From: Fischerella thermalis PCC 7521 | GTDB lineage: Bacteria; Cyanobacteriota; Cyanobacteriia; Cyanobacteriales; Nostocaceae | Length of the DNA stretch: 64,000 nucleotides | Direction of reading: 5' to 3' | Assembly: GCF_000317225.1 (NCBI RefSeq) | Contig: NZ_AJLL01000033.1 | Coordinates: 1-64,000 of the forward strand | Shown: one piece after another, positions 43,387-53,261 of the stretch | Layout: the number at the start of each line of letters is the position of its first letter | Position numbering within the stretch: position 1 is the stretch's first letter | The notes under the pieces: generated by a model | The model's database searches: none | Seen by the model: only the letters and a program-made list of their open reading frames with translations | Told to the model about the DNA's origin: nothing | Made by a program: the position numbers and the translations under genes

Positions 43387-43647
43387 TTACCATTTTAAGT
43401 ATGAAGCTTCTACACCTTGTTCTCGCCTAATTTTGCCATCTTTTTCAAACCAGGCGATTACTTGCTCTGTTGTCAAATCTTCCATAGAAACACTGTATTC
43501 TTGGGCGATATGCTTCAAGAGTTTTAATGATGAAATAGTCAATCGAGATAAAAACTTTTCTGAGGAAGACAACAAAGCAGCATCTACTTTTGCTGACTCT
43601 TCTAAAGTTAAAAATTGCTCTGATGGTTGTTGGGGTAGTGAATTCAT
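43387..43647 (-). CDS. Small conserved hypothetical protein
   Basis: An 86-residue soluble protein: QFLTLEESAKVDAALLSSSEKFLSRLTISSLKLLKHIAQEY followed by SMEDLTTEQVIAWFEKDGKIRREQG. Mostly helical, with balanced composition that argues for a real gene; the shadow frame on the same strand (43445-43657) and the one on the other strand are not protein-like. Function unknown. It lies between STRR blocks (43303-43385 and 43660-43700) and is transcribed in the same direction as sufR. Confidence 0.7.
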   Translation of the reverse strand: MNSLPQQPSEQFLTLEESAKVDAALLSSSEKFLSRLTISSLKLLKHIAQEYSVSMEDLTTEQVIAWFEKDGKIRREQGVEASYLKW

Positions 43648-43799
43648 AAATAGGCATTTAGTAGTTGGTAATTGGTACTCTTTTAGTAGTCAATAACCAT
43701 TAACTAAGAGTTAACAAGATATTTGGTTTTCCGTTAAACAAATTACCAATTGACCATTATCTTTGAAATACACTAAATATGAAAAGCTATATATATTTC

Positions 43800-44474
43800 T
43801 TATGATCTGACTTTTCTCGCTTGCACTAAGTAGCCACAACGATGCTCACCATTAATAATCCAGTGAGTACGTTCTACCGTACAGTCTGGTAAAACAGCAG
43901 CAAACATTTCTAACTCATGCCCACAAATACTGGGGAAAGACTCTGCAAGGTTAGAAATAGCACAGTTATGCTCCATTAAAATAAAGCGATCGCCACTTCC
44001 TGGCTCATTAGAGTCTATGGGGTGGTACTCCGCCATGTAACCCTCTGCTTTCCTGAGTTCCACCAGAGTTTCTACCCTTTGGTGTAAAGAGCCATTACCC
44101 AGGCGATCGCGATATTCTTGTGCTTTACGCTCCCACTGTTTTCTTAAAATACTGCTGACTTGGTCGTGTCCAACCGTTTGGGCTACCGTATCTAACAAAG
44201 AAACGGCAAACTCTCCATAACTATCAGCCGCTTCTCTTCGTAAGCGATCGCGTCCTTTACTGCTTAACTTATAAACGTGCTGCGGTCGCCCGATTCCCGC
44301 CTGCACCGAAGAATACACAATTAAATCTTCCGCCTCTAAATCCTTGAGATGGCGACGAATCGCTTGTGGGCTAATATCCAAAGCTGCGGCCAGTTCAACT
44401 GCCGTAGCTTGAGCGTGCTTTACTAGATATTCTAGGATATCTTGCTTGGTTGAGGACTGCTGGGTAGTCACCAT
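43800..44474 (-). CDS. sufR: Fe-S cluster assembly repressor SufR
   Basis: Represses the suf operon when it carries a [4Fe-4S] cluster. 224 residues: an N-terminal DeoR/ArsR-like helix-turn-helix (ILEYLVKHAQATAVELAAALDISPQAIRRHLKDLEAEDL) and a C-terminal cysteine motif C171-X12-C184-X13-C198-X14-C213, which matches the known SufR ligand pattern. Divergent from sufBCDS across 219 bp that hold two SufR-type palindromes, the arrangement described for Synechocystis. Confidence 0.96.
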   Translation of the reverse strand: MVTTQQSSTKQDILEYLVKHAQATAVELAAALDISPQAIRRHLKDLEAEDLIVYSSVQAGIGRPQHVYKLSSKGRDRLRREAADSYGEFAVSLLDTVAQTVGHDQVSSILRKQWERKAQEYRDRLGNGSLHQRVETLVELRKAEGYMAEYHPIDSNEPGSGDRFILMEHNCAISNLAESFPSICGHELEMFAAVLPDCTVERTHWIINGEHRCGYLVQARKVRS

Positions 44475-44510
44475 CGTCGTCCCAAAAAATCATGATTAAA
44501 TTTCACTTTG

Positions 44511-44526
44511 ACAACAATATTGTTGT
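44511..44526. promoter_or_regulatory. SufR operator 1
   Basis: ACAACAATATTGTTGT is a perfect 16-bp palindrome and fits the SufR consensus CAAC-N6-GTTG (44512-44525). It lies 37 bp upstream of the sufR start, suited to autorepression. Confidence 0.85.
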
Positions 44527-44556
44527 TAATCTAGCGTAAAATGAAGATGTGTTAAA

Positions 44557-44570
44557 CAACAGAGCTGTTG
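44557..44570. promoter_or_regulatory. SufR operator 2
   Basis: CAACAGAGCTGTTG fits CAAC-N6-GTTG, with AAA and TTT extending the symmetry. It lies about 125 bp upstream of sufB and 31 bp from operator 1 (edge to edge), giving the two-site arrangement known from the sufR-sufB region of Synechocystis. Confidence 0.8.
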
Positions 44571-44693
44571 TTTTAGTAGTTATCCTTATTGTAACAGTCG
44601 TGTGACCATTCGGTAACACGAGTTGGGAATTGGTCAAAAATCCCTCTCCATCCTTAAAGAGTATAGAGTTGCGAACACAAGAGAAAATCATCC

Positions 44694-46130
44694 ATGAGTG
44701 CCACTGTTAAAACCCTAGTAAATCAACCCTACAAATACGGCTTCGTCACCAACATTGAGGCAGACACAATTCCTCGGGGACTAAACGAGGATATCATCCG
44801 CATGATCTCTGCCAAGAAAAACGAGCCAGAATTCATGCTGGAGTTTCGCCTCAGAGCTTATCGCCAGTGGCAAAAAATGACAGAACCAACTTGGTCTAGC
44901 GTTAAATACCCACCAATCGACTATCAAAATATAATTTACTACTCAGCCCCCAAGCAACAAGCCAAAAAGAAAAGCTTAGAAGAAGTAGATCCTACCCTTC
45001 TAGAAACCTTTGAAAAGTTGGGCATTCCTCTGTCAGAACAAAAGCGACTGGCGAACGTCGCCGTAGACGCAATTTTTGATAGCGTTTCCGTCGCCACCAC
45101 CTTCAAAGAAAAACTGGCAAAAGAAGGGGTGATCTTCTGCTCTATTTCCGAAGCATTACAGGAACACCCAGAATTAGTCAAGAAGTACCTGGGTAGCGTC
45201 GTTCCCATTGCCGATAACTATTTTGCTGCTCTCAATTCAGCGGTATTTAGCGATGGTTCCTTCGTCTACATTCCCAAAGGCGTCAAATGTCCGATGGAAC
45301 TGTCCACCTACTTCCGGATTAACAATGGTGAAACCGGGCAATTTGAGCGGACATTAATTGTCGCTGAAGAAGACAGCTATGTTTCCTACCTCGAAGGCTG
45401 TACAGCACCAATGTACGACAGCAACCAGCTACATGCTGCGGTTGTCGAACTTATTGCCCTTGACAATGCCGAAATTAAATACTCCACCGTCCAAAACTGG
45501 TACGCCGGCGATGAAAAAGGCAGAGGCGGGATTTACAACTTCGTCACCAAGCGCGGTTTATGTCAAGGTGTTAATTCCAAAATTTCTTGGACACAAGTAG
45601 AAACTGGTTCTGCCATTACCTGGAAGTACCCTAGCTGCGTACTGGTGGGTGATAACTCCGTGGGTGAATTTTATTCGGTAGCGCTGACTAACAATATGCA
45701 GCAAGCCGATACCGGTACAAAAATGATTCACATTGGGAAAAATACCCGCAGCACAATTATTTCTAAAGGTATCTCTGCTGGTAATTCTAGTAACAGTTAC
45801 CGGGGTTTGGTAAAAATTAACCAGAAGGCAGAAAAAGCTAGAAACTACTCCCAGTGCGACTCCATGTTGATTGGGGATAATGCCCATGCTAATACTTTCC
45901 CTTACATCCAGGTACAAAACAATACTGCTAAAGTAGAGCATGAAGCTTCTACTTCCAAGATTGGGGAAGACCAGCTATTTTACTTTGCACAGCGAGGTAT
46001 TTCCACAGAAGATGCGCTAAAGATGATGATTAGCGGCTTCTGTAAAGATGTGTTTAATAACCTGCCGATGGAATTTGCTGTGGAAGCTGATAAGCTATTG
46101 AGTTTGAAGTTGGAAGGTAGTGTTGGGTAA
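44694..46130 (+). CDS. sufB: Fe-S cluster assembly scaffold protein SufB
   Basis: 478 residues, the standard length. Part of the SufBC2D complex on which [Fe-S] clusters are built, the main assembly system in cyanobacteria. Family marks: [18 protein letters not shown] near the N-terminus, the beta-helix core ([26 protein letters not shown]) and the C-terminal [20 protein letters not shown]. First gene of sufBCDS, under two SufR sites. A 117-bp spacer containing a long imperfect inverted repeat separates it from sufC. Confidence 0.97.
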   Translation: MSATVKTLVNQPYKYGFVTNIEADTIPRGLNEDIIRMISAKKNEPEFMLEFRLRAYRQWQKMTEPTWSSVKYPPIDYQNIIYYSAPKQQAKKKSLEEVDPTLLETFEKLGIPLSEQKRLANVAVDAIFDSVSVATTFKEKLAKEGVIFCSISEALQEHPELVKKYLGSVVPIADNYFAALNSAVFSDGSFVYIPKGVKCPMELSTYFRINNGETGQFERTLIVAEEDSYVSYLEGCTAPMYDSNQLHAAVVELIALDNAEIKYSTVQNWYAGDEKGRGGIYNFVTKRGLCQGVNSKISWTQVETGSAITWKYPSCVLVGDNSVGEFYSVALTNNMQQADTGTKMIHIGKNTRSTIISKGISAGNSSNSYRGLVKINQKAEKARNYSQCDSMLIGDNAHANTFPYIQVQNNTAKVEHEASTSKIGEDQLFYFAQRGISTEDALKMMISGFCKDVFNNLPMEFAVEADKLLSLKLEGSVG

Positions 46131-46131
46131 A

Positions 46132-46200
46132 TCGAACACAGATAAACACAAATGCACACAGATAAATCATCTGTGTTTATCGGTGTGCATCTGTGGTCGA
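46132..46200. repeat. 69-bp imperfect inverted repeat between sufB and sufC
   Basis: Two arms of about 32 bp beginning TCGAACACAGAT and ending ATCTGTGGTCGA pair with a few mismatches around a short loop (AAATC). Arms belong to the dispersed ATCGGTGTGCATCTGTGG family also found at 2225-2415, 11339 and 24488. It starts right after the sufB stop and may set the relative level of sufB and the genes downstream. Confidence 0.75.
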
Positions 46201-46247
46201 AATAAAAAAACTACAGAGGGCGCAGAGAATATATAAAGAGAGAGAAC

Positions 46248-47036
46248 ATGATTATTGAAAATAGCGAAGTTGTGCTGTCGGTAAGAGACTTGACGGCTGA
46301 AGTTGATGGAACACCAATTCTCAAGGGTGTGAATCTGGAAGTGCGTTTGGGTGAGATTCATGCAATTATGGGGCCGAATGGTTCTGGTAAAAGTACCTTT
46401 TCTAAGGTGTTGGCTGGACATCCGGCGTATGCAGTGACTGGCGGTGAGGTGATTTTCCAGGGACAGAATTTGCTGGAAATGGAACCGGAAGAACGGGCCA
46501 GAAGTGGGATATTTTTGGCTTTTCAGTATCCTTTAGAGATTCCAGGGGTCAGCAATTTAGATTTTTTGCGGGTGGCGTACAATTCCAAGCGGAAGGCGCA
46601 GGGTTTGGAAGAAATCGATGCTTTTGATTTTGACGACTTGATAGAGGAAAAGCTGGAAGTCGTGAAAATGGACTCGGCTTTTCTCAACCGGAGTGTGAAT
46701 GAAGGTTTCTCTGGTGGTGAGAAAAAGCGCAATGAGATTTTGCAAATGGCGTTACTGGAACCTAAGCTGGCGATTCTGGATGAAACAGATTCAGGTTTGG
46801 ATATTGACGCCCTCAAAATTGTGGCAAATGGTGTAAATCAATTGGCGAGTCCTGAGAATGCCACAATTATGATTACTCACTATCAGCGACTGCTGAATTA
46901 TATTGTGCCGGACTATGTGCATGTGATGGCACAAGGACGGATTATTAAGTCTGGTGGTAAGGAGTTGGCGTTAGAGTTAGAATCTCGTGGTTATGACTGG
47001 TTGTTAGATGAATTTGCGGCTGAGGTGGGTGTGTAA
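46248..47036 (+). CDS. sufC: Fe-S cluster assembly ATPase SufC
   Basis: ABC-type ATPase that powers the SufBCD scaffold. 262 residues with Walker [19 protein letters not shown], signature [17 protein letters not shown], Walker [17 protein letters not shown] and the SufC-specific region [20 protein letters not shown]. It overlaps sufD by one base (TAATG), indicating coupled translation. Confidence 0.97.
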   Translation: MIIENSEVVLSVRDLTAEVDGTPILKGVNLEVRLGEIHAIMGPNGSGKSTFSKVLAGHPAYAVTGGEVIFQGQNLLEMEPEERARSGIFLAFQYPLEIPGVSNLDFLRVAYNSKRKAQGLEEIDAFDFDDLIEEKLEVVKMDSAFLNRSVNEGFSGGEKKRNEILQMALLEPKLAILDETDSGLDIDALKIVANGVNQLASPENATIMITHYQRLLNYIVPDYVHVMAQGRIIKSGGKELALELESRGYDWLLDEFAAEVGV

Positions 47037-48376
47037 TGGCTATCCAAGTTTCTCCCAGTCCAATTCCTAACTCAAGTGCAGCTAGTTTGAGTGCAACTTT
47101 GTTAGATAGGGATGCTTATTTAACTGAGTTATTAAATCGGGTGATTGTATCAAAGTCAGAGGGTTGGTTGCAACAGGTGCGCGATCGCGCAGCGAATTGG
47201 GTGCGTCATTCTGTTTTACCTACTACCCGGGATGAGGAATGGCGGTTTACTGATTTGTCTGCTTTACGGCAGGTAAAATTTAATGTAGAGACCTTGCATG
47301 CAAAGTCTCTACAACCAGATATTTTGCCGGAAGCTGCTAACTCTCGTTTGGTGTTTGTGAATGGTATCTATGTACCAGAGTTATCGGTGGTAGCTGGGTT
47401 ACCAAAGGGGGTAGTAGTTAGCAATTTGGATGCTGCAAGTCAGCTTGGTGTGCAGAAATATTTGGCACGAGCTGAGGGAGCGTTGGATGTGTTCACGGCC
47501 CTGAATACTGCTGGTATTAATGATGTGGCGGTGGTTTGGGTTCCGAAGGATGTGGTGGTAGAAACACCGATTCATTTGGTGTTTATTGCTGCTGGTGATC
47601 AGCCGTTCATTTCTCAGCCGCGTTGTTTGGTGGTGGCGGAAAGTGGTTCACAGGTGAGTTTGGTGGAAGAGTATAGGAACCGCCATGACGCCAAGAACGC
47701 CAAGGAGGTTTACTTGAGTAACGCGGTGACTGAGATTTGGTTGGAAGATAATGCTCAGGTAAATCACACGCGGGTTGAGTGGGATAGTAGGGAGGCTTTT
47801 CATATTGGGAAGACTGCTGTGACCCAAGGGCGTTACAGTCGGTATACTTGTAATGCGATTAGTTTGGGTGGTAGGGTTTCGCGCCACAATTTAGAGATTT
47901 TGCAAACTGGTGAGCAAACGGAAACTAATTTGAATGGGTTGACGGTGATCGGTGGTAATCAGTTGGCGGATACTCACAGTGCGATCGCTCTCAATTATCC
48001 TTATGGTACAAGTCGGCAATTGCACAAAACTATCGTAGGCGATCGCGCTCATGCGGTGTTCAATGGCAAAGTTTTTGTTCCTAAACTAGCGCAGTTAACG
48101 GATGCGGCACAATTGAATCGCAATTTGCTGCTATCATCTAAAGCCAGAGTTGATACCAAACCCCAACTAGAAATTACCGCAGATAATGTTAAATGCGCTC
48201 ACGGTGCGACTGTAAGTCAGTTGGAAGACGATGAAATCTTCTACCTGCAAAGTCGGGGTATTGATGAAGAAAGTGCGCGCAGTTTATTAGTTCATGCTTT
48301 TGCTGCGGAAATTATTCACCAAATACCAGTTCCTTCCCTGTGTGAAAAACTCACGCAAACCATCAACAGATTTTAG
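47036..48376 (+). CDS. sufD: Fe-S cluster assembly protein SufD
   Basis: 446 residues; partner of SufB in the scaffold. Recognised by WLQQVRDRAANWVRHSVLPTTRDEEWRFTDLSAL at the N-terminus, the beta-helix core (VVAESGSQVSLVEEYR, FNGKVFVPKLAQLTDAAQLNRNLLLS) and C-terminal CAHGATVSQLEDDEIFYLQSRGI. Residues VETLHAKSLQ are encoded by a 28-bp palindrome (47285-47312) of a dispersed repeat family, placed in an early variable region, so a repeat seems to have become part of the protein. Confidence 0.95.
   Translation: MAIQVSPSPIPNSSAASLSATLLDRDAYLTELLNRVIVSKSEGWLQQVRDRAANWVRHSVLPTTRDEEWRFTDLSALRQVKFNVETLHAKSLQPDILPEAANSRLVFVNGIYVPELSVVAGLPKGVVVSNLDAASQLGVQKYLARAEGALDVFTALNTAGINDVAVVWVPKDVVVETPIHLVFIAAGDQPFISQPRCLVVAESGSQVSLVEEYRNRHDAKNAKEVYLSNAVTEIWLEDNAQVNHTRVEWDSREAFHIGKTAVTQGRYSRYTCNAISLGGRVSRHNLEILQTGEQTETNLNGLTVIGGNQLADTHSAIALNYPYGTSRQLHKTIVGDRAHAVFNGKVFVPKLAQLTDAAQLNRNLLLSSKARVDTKPQLEITADNVKCAHGATVSQLEDDEIFYLQSRGIDEESARSLLVHAFAAEIIHQIPVPSLCEKLTQTINRF
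47285..47312. repeat. Dispersed palindrome inside the sufD reading frame
   Basis: GTAGAGACCTTGCA and TGCAAAGTCTCTAC are complementary except for one pair. The same palindrome family occurs between genes at 34567-34595 and 37637-37666. Here it is translated in frame. Confidence 0.75.
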
Positions 48377-48400
48377 TCAATACCTTTTGACTTTTTAAAC

Positions 48401-49669
48401 ATGACTTTTACCCAAGAAAGAACCCTTGCTGATCAAGTCCGTCTTGACTTCCCGATTTTACACCAGGAAGTCAACGGCAAACCTTTAGTGTACTTTGACA
48501 ACGCTGCGACATCCCAAAAACCTCTGTTCGTACTCGATACTCTCCGAGACTACTACGAGCAGTACAATGCTAATGTCCATCGTGGCGTACATACCCTCAG
48601 TGCTAAAGCTACAGAGGCTTACGAAGCAGCCAGAGATAAAGTTACTGCGTTCGTCAATGCTGCATCACGTCAGGAAATTGTTTTTACCCGCAATGCAACT
48701 GAGGCGATCAATTTGGTTGCTTACAGTTGGGGAATGAATAATTTGCAGCCAGGAGACGAGATTATTCTGTCGGTGATGGAACACCACAGTAATATTGTTC
48801 CTTGGCAGTTTGTCGCCGCTAAAACGGGTGCAGTACTGAAGTTTGTAGAATTGACACCAGAAGAAACATTGGATTTGGAACATTTCCAAAAGCTGCTTTC
48901 GGATAAAACAAAATTGGTGTCGGTGGTACATGTTTCTAACACTTTGGGTTGCATTAACCCAGTGGCAGAAATTTGCACCCTCGCACATAAATATGGAGCC
49001 AAAGTATTAATTGATGCTTGCCAAAGTGTCCCCCACATGCCCGTTGATGTGCAGCAAATTGGCTGCGACTGGTTAGTGGCTTCTGGGCATAAAATGTGCG
49101 CTCCCACTGGTATTGGTATTTTGTATGGCAAGCTGGAATTACTGCAAGCTATGCCGCCATTTTTAGGTGGTGGTGAGATGATTGCGGAGGTGTTTTTAGA
49201 CCATTCTACCTACGCAGATTTACCACATAAATTTGAAGCTGGTACACCTGCCATTGGCGAAGCGATCGCCCTTGGTGCAGCAGTAGACTATCTTACTAAA
49301 ATAGGCATGGACAAAATCCACACCTACGAAGCAGAATTAACTGCTTACCTATTCCAGCAATTAGAAAAAATACCCCAAATTAGAATATACGGGCCCAAAC
49401 CAAATGCTCAAGGTGAAGGTAGAGCTGCTTTAGCTGCATTCACCGCCGCCGAAGTTCATGCTAATGACTTATCAACATTATTAGATACAGAAGGGATTGC
49501 CATCCGTTCTGGACACCACTGTACCCAACCGTTACACCGCTATCTCAAAATTCCTGCCACCGCACGCGCCAGTCTCTCTTTCTACAATACCCGTGAGGAA
49601 ATTGATGTATTCATCAAAGCCTTGAAAGAAACAATTGACTTTTTTAGCGGCTTGTTTGGTGATGAATGA
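48401..49669 (+). CDS. sufS: Cysteine desulfurase SufS
   Basis: PLP enzyme that takes sulfur from cysteine for Fe-S assembly; last gene of the operon, 24 bp after sufD. 422 residues, group II desulfurase. PLP lysine in [16 protein letters not shown], catalytic Cys in [15 protein letters not shown], and the N-terminal [11 protein letters not shown] and [10 protein letters not shown] segments are intact. No sufE gene is present in the window. Confidence 0.96.
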   Translation: MTFTQERTLADQVRLDFPILHQEVNGKPLVYFDNAATSQKPLFVLDTLRDYYEQYNANVHRGVHTLSAKATEAYEAARDKVTAFVNAASRQEIVFTRNATEAINLVAYSWGMNNLQPGDEIILSVMEHHSNIVPWQFVAAKTGAVLKFVELTPEETLDLEHFQKLLSDKTKLVSVVHVSNTLGCINPVAEICTLAHKYGAKVLIDACQSVPHMPVDVQQIGCDWLVASGHKMCAPTGIGILYGKLELLQAMPPFLGGGEMIAEVFLDHSTYADLPHKFEAGTPAIGEAIALGAAVDYLTKIGMDKIHTYEAELTAYLFQQLEKIPQIRIYGPKPNAQGEGRAALAAFTAAEVHANDLSTLLDTEGIAIRSGHHCTQPLHRYLKIPATARASLSFYNTREEIDVFIKALKETIDFFSGLFGDE

Positions 49670-50089
49670 CGGAGAGCAATACACCTCCTCAAACTATAAT
49701 TAAGTCCGCGTAGGCGGACTTTGTTTATCCAGCAAAAATGTCTATTAATTTACTGCATAGTCTACTAGCTCCTAGAACTTTTACAGAATTAGGAAAACTT
49801 GACCAATTACTCACCTGGGAAAAAGATAAATCTTTAGCAGTAGTGTAATATATAAACCTTTGTGTCTTAGTGTCTTCGTGGTTTAAAAAGTATGACTTTT
49901 TACCACCAAGCCACCATACAGTAAAAAGCGATCGCAAATTCCCATTAGGTGCAGCACTCCAAATGGCTGATAAAAAAAGTAGTATTTAGTCGTAGAGACT
50001 GATGGGGTAGTGATGGATGCTCCCATCCCCCGTACCTCCCCAGTTAACACGAATTAATTGCAACTCAGTATGAGTCAAGAGGAGAATAA
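49670..50089 (+). terminator. Spacer after sufS: hairpin and a 36-codon frame
   Basis: AAGTCCGC-gtag-GCGGACTT (49702-49721), followed by TGTTT, is the probable terminator of the suf operon. Then a short frame (49738-49848; SINLLHSLLAPRTFTELGK) and, 70 bp further in another frame, KFPLGAALQMADKKSSI (about 49935-49989) look like scraps of a degraded gene of unknown type. Confidence 0.55.
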
Positions 50090-51670
50090 ATGACACCTAA
50101 GCGGTTGGGTTTATTTTTGTTAACGTTATTAGCGATTTTTGTTGCAGGTTCGTCTTTACTCAACAGTTGGAAAGAACCACAGTTCCAAATTCGCCTCGAA
50201 CTTTATCAGACAAATATTGTCTTGGAAGCTTCCCAGTGGCAAATCTCAGATGGCAAGGATAATGATTTTCAAGCAGCCAAAGAAGCAATCATCGGTGAAA
50301 AACCCCTAGAAACCGCCACTAAGCAGTATCAAGAAGCACGGAAATCGGTTGAAATTAATTTAGAAAAAGCTAGAAAACTGCTGGCAAACTTAAGTTCCGA
50401 ACCTGTCACAACTCCCACAACTCCTAAACCCCAACCAGAAATTCCTCCTGCAACTAATACTTCTCGTTCAATACAGCAAAAACAATTACAAAAAACAATT
50501 GAGCAACTGCAAAAATCAATTGCTGAGATCGATTTGCGCTTGGGAATGTTACAAGCACAGCAAAAACAAACAGATACAGCCTTGAAAACTTGGCAGCAAT
50601 TACAGCAAAATTCCCAAATAAAACCGGAGTTACGCGAAACTGCTACGGCGTTGAGTGGAATGTGGAGTAGTCCGCCTCGTTTGCTTCCCAATGCTCAACA
50701 ACTGATTCAAGATAATTTAGATGGTTGGTTTCGTTATACTGCTTTGACTCAACTCTACCAACTCCAACAACGTCAAGAAGCTCTAGCCAACCTTAAAACA
50801 GCACAACAAGAAGCTGCGGAACAAGCTTTTGTGAAATTGGCGATTATTGGTACTATTCCAGCACTGGGAGCTTTTGTGGGTGTAGGATTGCTGATTTTTC
50901 TAATTGGTCAACGTGTTGTTAAAGGTAAAGCTAGTTTATTGGGACAAAATGCTGATACGGGTTGGTCAGTACCTTGGGATGGTGAAACGATTTTGCAAGT
51001 ATTTGTCGTCGGCTTTTTCTTTATGGGACAAGTATTGATCCCCATAATTTTATCCCTACTTCCTATCCCCCGTCCTGCCCAAAATCTACGCCTGCAAGCA
51101 TTCTATGTATTCTTAAGTTACATATTAGTGGCATCGGGTGCTATATCTGTACTGTATTTATCTATTAAACGTTTTTTACCACTAGACTCTGGCTGGTTTC
51201 GCTTCAATTTACGGGGTAAGTGGTTTTTGTGGGGATTTGGTGGTTACTGTGCGGCTTTGCCTGTGGTAGTTGTGGTATCTTTGATTAATCAACAAATATG
51301 GCAAGGACAAGGTGGTAGTAATCCTCTGTTGCAGTTAGCCTTGGAAAGTCAAGATTCTCTGGCTTTGGGTATATTTTTCTTGACTGCTGCGATCGCTGCT
51401 CCTTTGTTTGAAGAATTCCTATTTCGGGGTTTTCTGTTACCTTCTCTGACTCGTTATATGTCCGTATGGTGGGCAATTATCGCCAGTAGCTTTTTGTTCG
51501 CGATCGCTCATTTGAGTTTATCGGAAGTTTTACCACTATTCGCCTTGGGAATTGTCTTGGGGGTAGTTTACACGCGATCGCGTAATCTCCTTGCCCCCAT
51601 GCTCCTCCACAGCCTCTGGAACAGTGGCACTCTACTTAGCTTATTTATCCTTGGTAGTGGCAGTAATTAA
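50090..51670 (+). CDS. CPBP family intramembrane metalloprotease
   Basis: A 526-residue polytopic protein whose C-terminal ~200 residues form a CPBP (CAAX protease and bacteriocin-processing) domain: FEEFLFRGFLLPSL with the EExxxR motif near residue 441, FAIAHLS and the final LLHSLWNSGTL. The N-terminal ~240 residues are a membrane-anchored helical region rich in Gln/Lys (EQLQKSIAEIDLRLGMLQAQQKQ), likely coiled coil on one side of the membrane. A GAGGAG ribosome-binding site precedes the ATG. The substrate is unknown. Confidence 0.9.
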   Translation: MTPKRLGLFLLTLLAIFVAGSSLLNSWKEPQFQIRLELYQTNIVLEASQWQISDGKDNDFQAAKEAIIGEKPLETATKQYQEARKSVEINLEKARKLLANLSSEPVTTPTTPKPQPEIPPATNTSRSIQQKQLQKTIEQLQKSIAEIDLRLGMLQAQQKQTDTALKTWQQLQQNSQIKPELRETATALSGMWSSPPRLLPNAQQLIQDNLDGWFRYTALTQLYQLQQRQEALANLKTAQQEAAEQAFVKLAIIGTIPALGAFVGVGLLIFLIGQRVVKGKASLLGQNADTGWSVPWDGETILQVFVVGFFFMGQVLIPIILSLLPIPRPAQNLRLQAFYVFLSYILVASGAISVLYLSIKRFLPLDSGWFRFNLRGKWFLWGFGGYCAALPVVVVVSLINQQIWQGQGGSNPLLQLALESQDSLALGIFFLTAAIAAPLFEEFLFRGFLLPSLTRYMSVWWAIIASSFLFAIAHLSLSEVLPLFALGIVLGVVYTRSRNLLAPMLLHSLWNSGTLLSLFILGSGSN

Positions 51671-52437
51671 AGGAACCGGGGATCGGGGAATAGGGAAACA
51701 GGAGAAAAGAAACACCAATGCCCAATCCCTGATCCCTAATCCCCTTCGTCACAAAAATCTACCAACAGTATGTTGATATTCAGGATAAAAAAATGCTAGC
51801 TTGAGAGAAAATACATAGCTAATAAAAACTCAAGCAATTTAGTTAAATAAATAACAAATTAGCCATTAATGGATGACTATTGCTTATTGACAGTTTCTGT
51901 CCAGGAATATTAACTTTTACATTTCCGTTTTCAATTAAATGATTACGGAAAATTTACAGAATTTAGTTTGTAGCTATTTGCCTGGCTAAACTTAGAAAAC
52001 CATCTGTAAAAAGCCGCTGAAATAAGGTGTCTAATTTACTCTAAGTCAGTATCTTTAATTATTTACCGTGACAATAAAAAATCCGGAAATGATACTGTCG
52101 GATGTGTATAAAGTATTATGACACAATGTGTTTGCCATTGATCCTGTAACACAGAGGTTTCTGGCTTAGAATTCAATACTATCTATGTAGCGGTTTTTAT
52201 TTTTATTCAAAATAGTTTTCTGGAGATATCTAGTTTCAGACAATTTCTGAACACTATATCTTCAAAAAATAGCGTTACTTGACCTCGCAAGTAACGTCAG
52301 TTCAACATATTTATTTATTCAGTATTTATACTGAATAAAAAGTAAAATAATGTAAACAGGATAGTCAGTAGATTTACTTCTTGTTAAAAATATAGAATTT
52401 CAATTTTATACATTACTAATAAAGGAGTAGTACTCAT
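51671..52437. other. Long spacer with STRR and a 9-bp-stem hairpin
   Basis: A 767-bp spacer with no gene-like frame. An STRR run of CCCAATCCCTGATCCC type is at 51718-51745, and a strong hairpin CGTTACTTG-acctcg-CAAGTAACG lies at 52273-52296. The 90 bp before the next ATG are AT-rich and end in AAAGGAGT. Confidence 0.55.
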
Positions 52438-52713
52438 ATGGCAAAACTCAACCCCAGTCATGCCACTAAACAACTATTAGCTGGGTATAGTGGCATTATG
52501 CTAGGAGGTCTTGGAATTCATAAGTTTGTTCTGGGTTATACCACAGAAGGATTTATCATGCTCATGATTTCTTTAGTGGGAGGTTATTTTACTTACGGTT
52601 TAACCCTATTCATTATGCAGCTTGTGGGTTTGATAGAAGGAATGATCTACCTAAACAAATCCTATAACCAATTTGTTGATACCTACTTTGTTAACAAACA
52701 AGGCTGGTTTTAG
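52438..52713 (+). CDS. TM2 domain membrane protein
   Basis: A 91-residue protein of the TM2 family: two membrane helices with the short turn typical of the domain (LLAGYSGIMLGGLGIHKFVLGYTTEGFIMLMISLVGG, then YGLTLFIMQLVGLIEGMIYL). A strong AAAGGAGT ribosome-binding site precedes the ATG. The role of bacterial TM2 proteins is unknown. Confidence 0.85.
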   Translation: MAKLNPSHATKQLLAGYSGIMLGGLGIHKFVLGYTTEGFIMLMISLVGGYFTYGLTLFIMQLVGLIEGMIYLNKSYNQFVDTYFVNKQGWF

Positions 52714-52822
52714 TTGCTTGTTTGTTGATGGTTAGTAGTTAGTGGTTAATAGTCTTTAATCCTCACTCACTGCCCCATCTTCCATCCCCTCACACCCCCT
52801 CTGCCTTCTCCCTTCTACCAAT

Positions 52823-53032
52823 ATGTTAATTTTCAAGCGTAAGTATATATCTTTAGTGTTTTTTGCTTTGTTGGGATTGGTATATTTTACTACCTTATCC
52901 CATTTAGAGATCAATCCTTTTTTAAGAAGTCAGGTAGCTTTGATGCCAACACAGTTATTTGTCATCATCTATTCTACATATCTGCGCTGGAATCGTAGAG
53001 AGTCGACTGATACCTTTTCACAAAAATCCTGA
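52823..53032 (+). CDS. Small membrane protein of unknown function
   Basis: 69 residues with one clear hydrophobic helix (YISLVFFALLGLVYFTTL) and a second (MPTQLFVIIYSTYL), ending in a charged tail (RWNRRESTDTFSQKS). The charge distribution fits the positive-inside rule. No strong ribosome-binding site is present and no family is recognised, so it is a moderate-confidence call. Confidence 0.5.
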   Translation: MLIFKRKYISLVFFALLGLVYFTTLSHLEINPFLRSQVALMPTQLFVIIYSTYLRWNRRESTDTFSQKS

Positions 53033-53166
53033 TACATATTGAGGGGTGTACGGCTGTACGCACGGCAGGTACTACAACGCTTTGCTTTGGGGTCGTCACA
53101 GTAGTGAGGTTGGAGGGAGACCCCCGCAACGCACTGCCTCCTCTACTTAACAAAACTTCATATTAT

Positions 53167-53232
53167 TGACATTCTGTCATTGTTGCGAATTTCGCCTACT
53201 CTCGAAATAGAGGTACGTCTTAGCGTACTTCT
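53167..53232. promoter_or_regulatory. Two inverted repeats upstream of ctaA
   Basis: TGACA-ttc-TGTCA (53167-53179) is a perfect 13-bp palindrome overlapping a possible -35 box (TTGACA). AGAGGTACG and CGTACTTCT (53209-53232) form a 9-bp stem with one weak pair around TCTTAG. They may be an operator and a leader hairpin for the copper ATPase gene. Confidence 0.4.
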
Positions 53233-53261
53233 AGGTTCGTAACAAAATTAAACACTATTCC

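Noticed and set aside
49738-49848. 36-residue frame after sufS as a gene
   Set aside because: No ribosome-binding site and no clear continuation; kept only as a possible gene scrap in the spacer entry.
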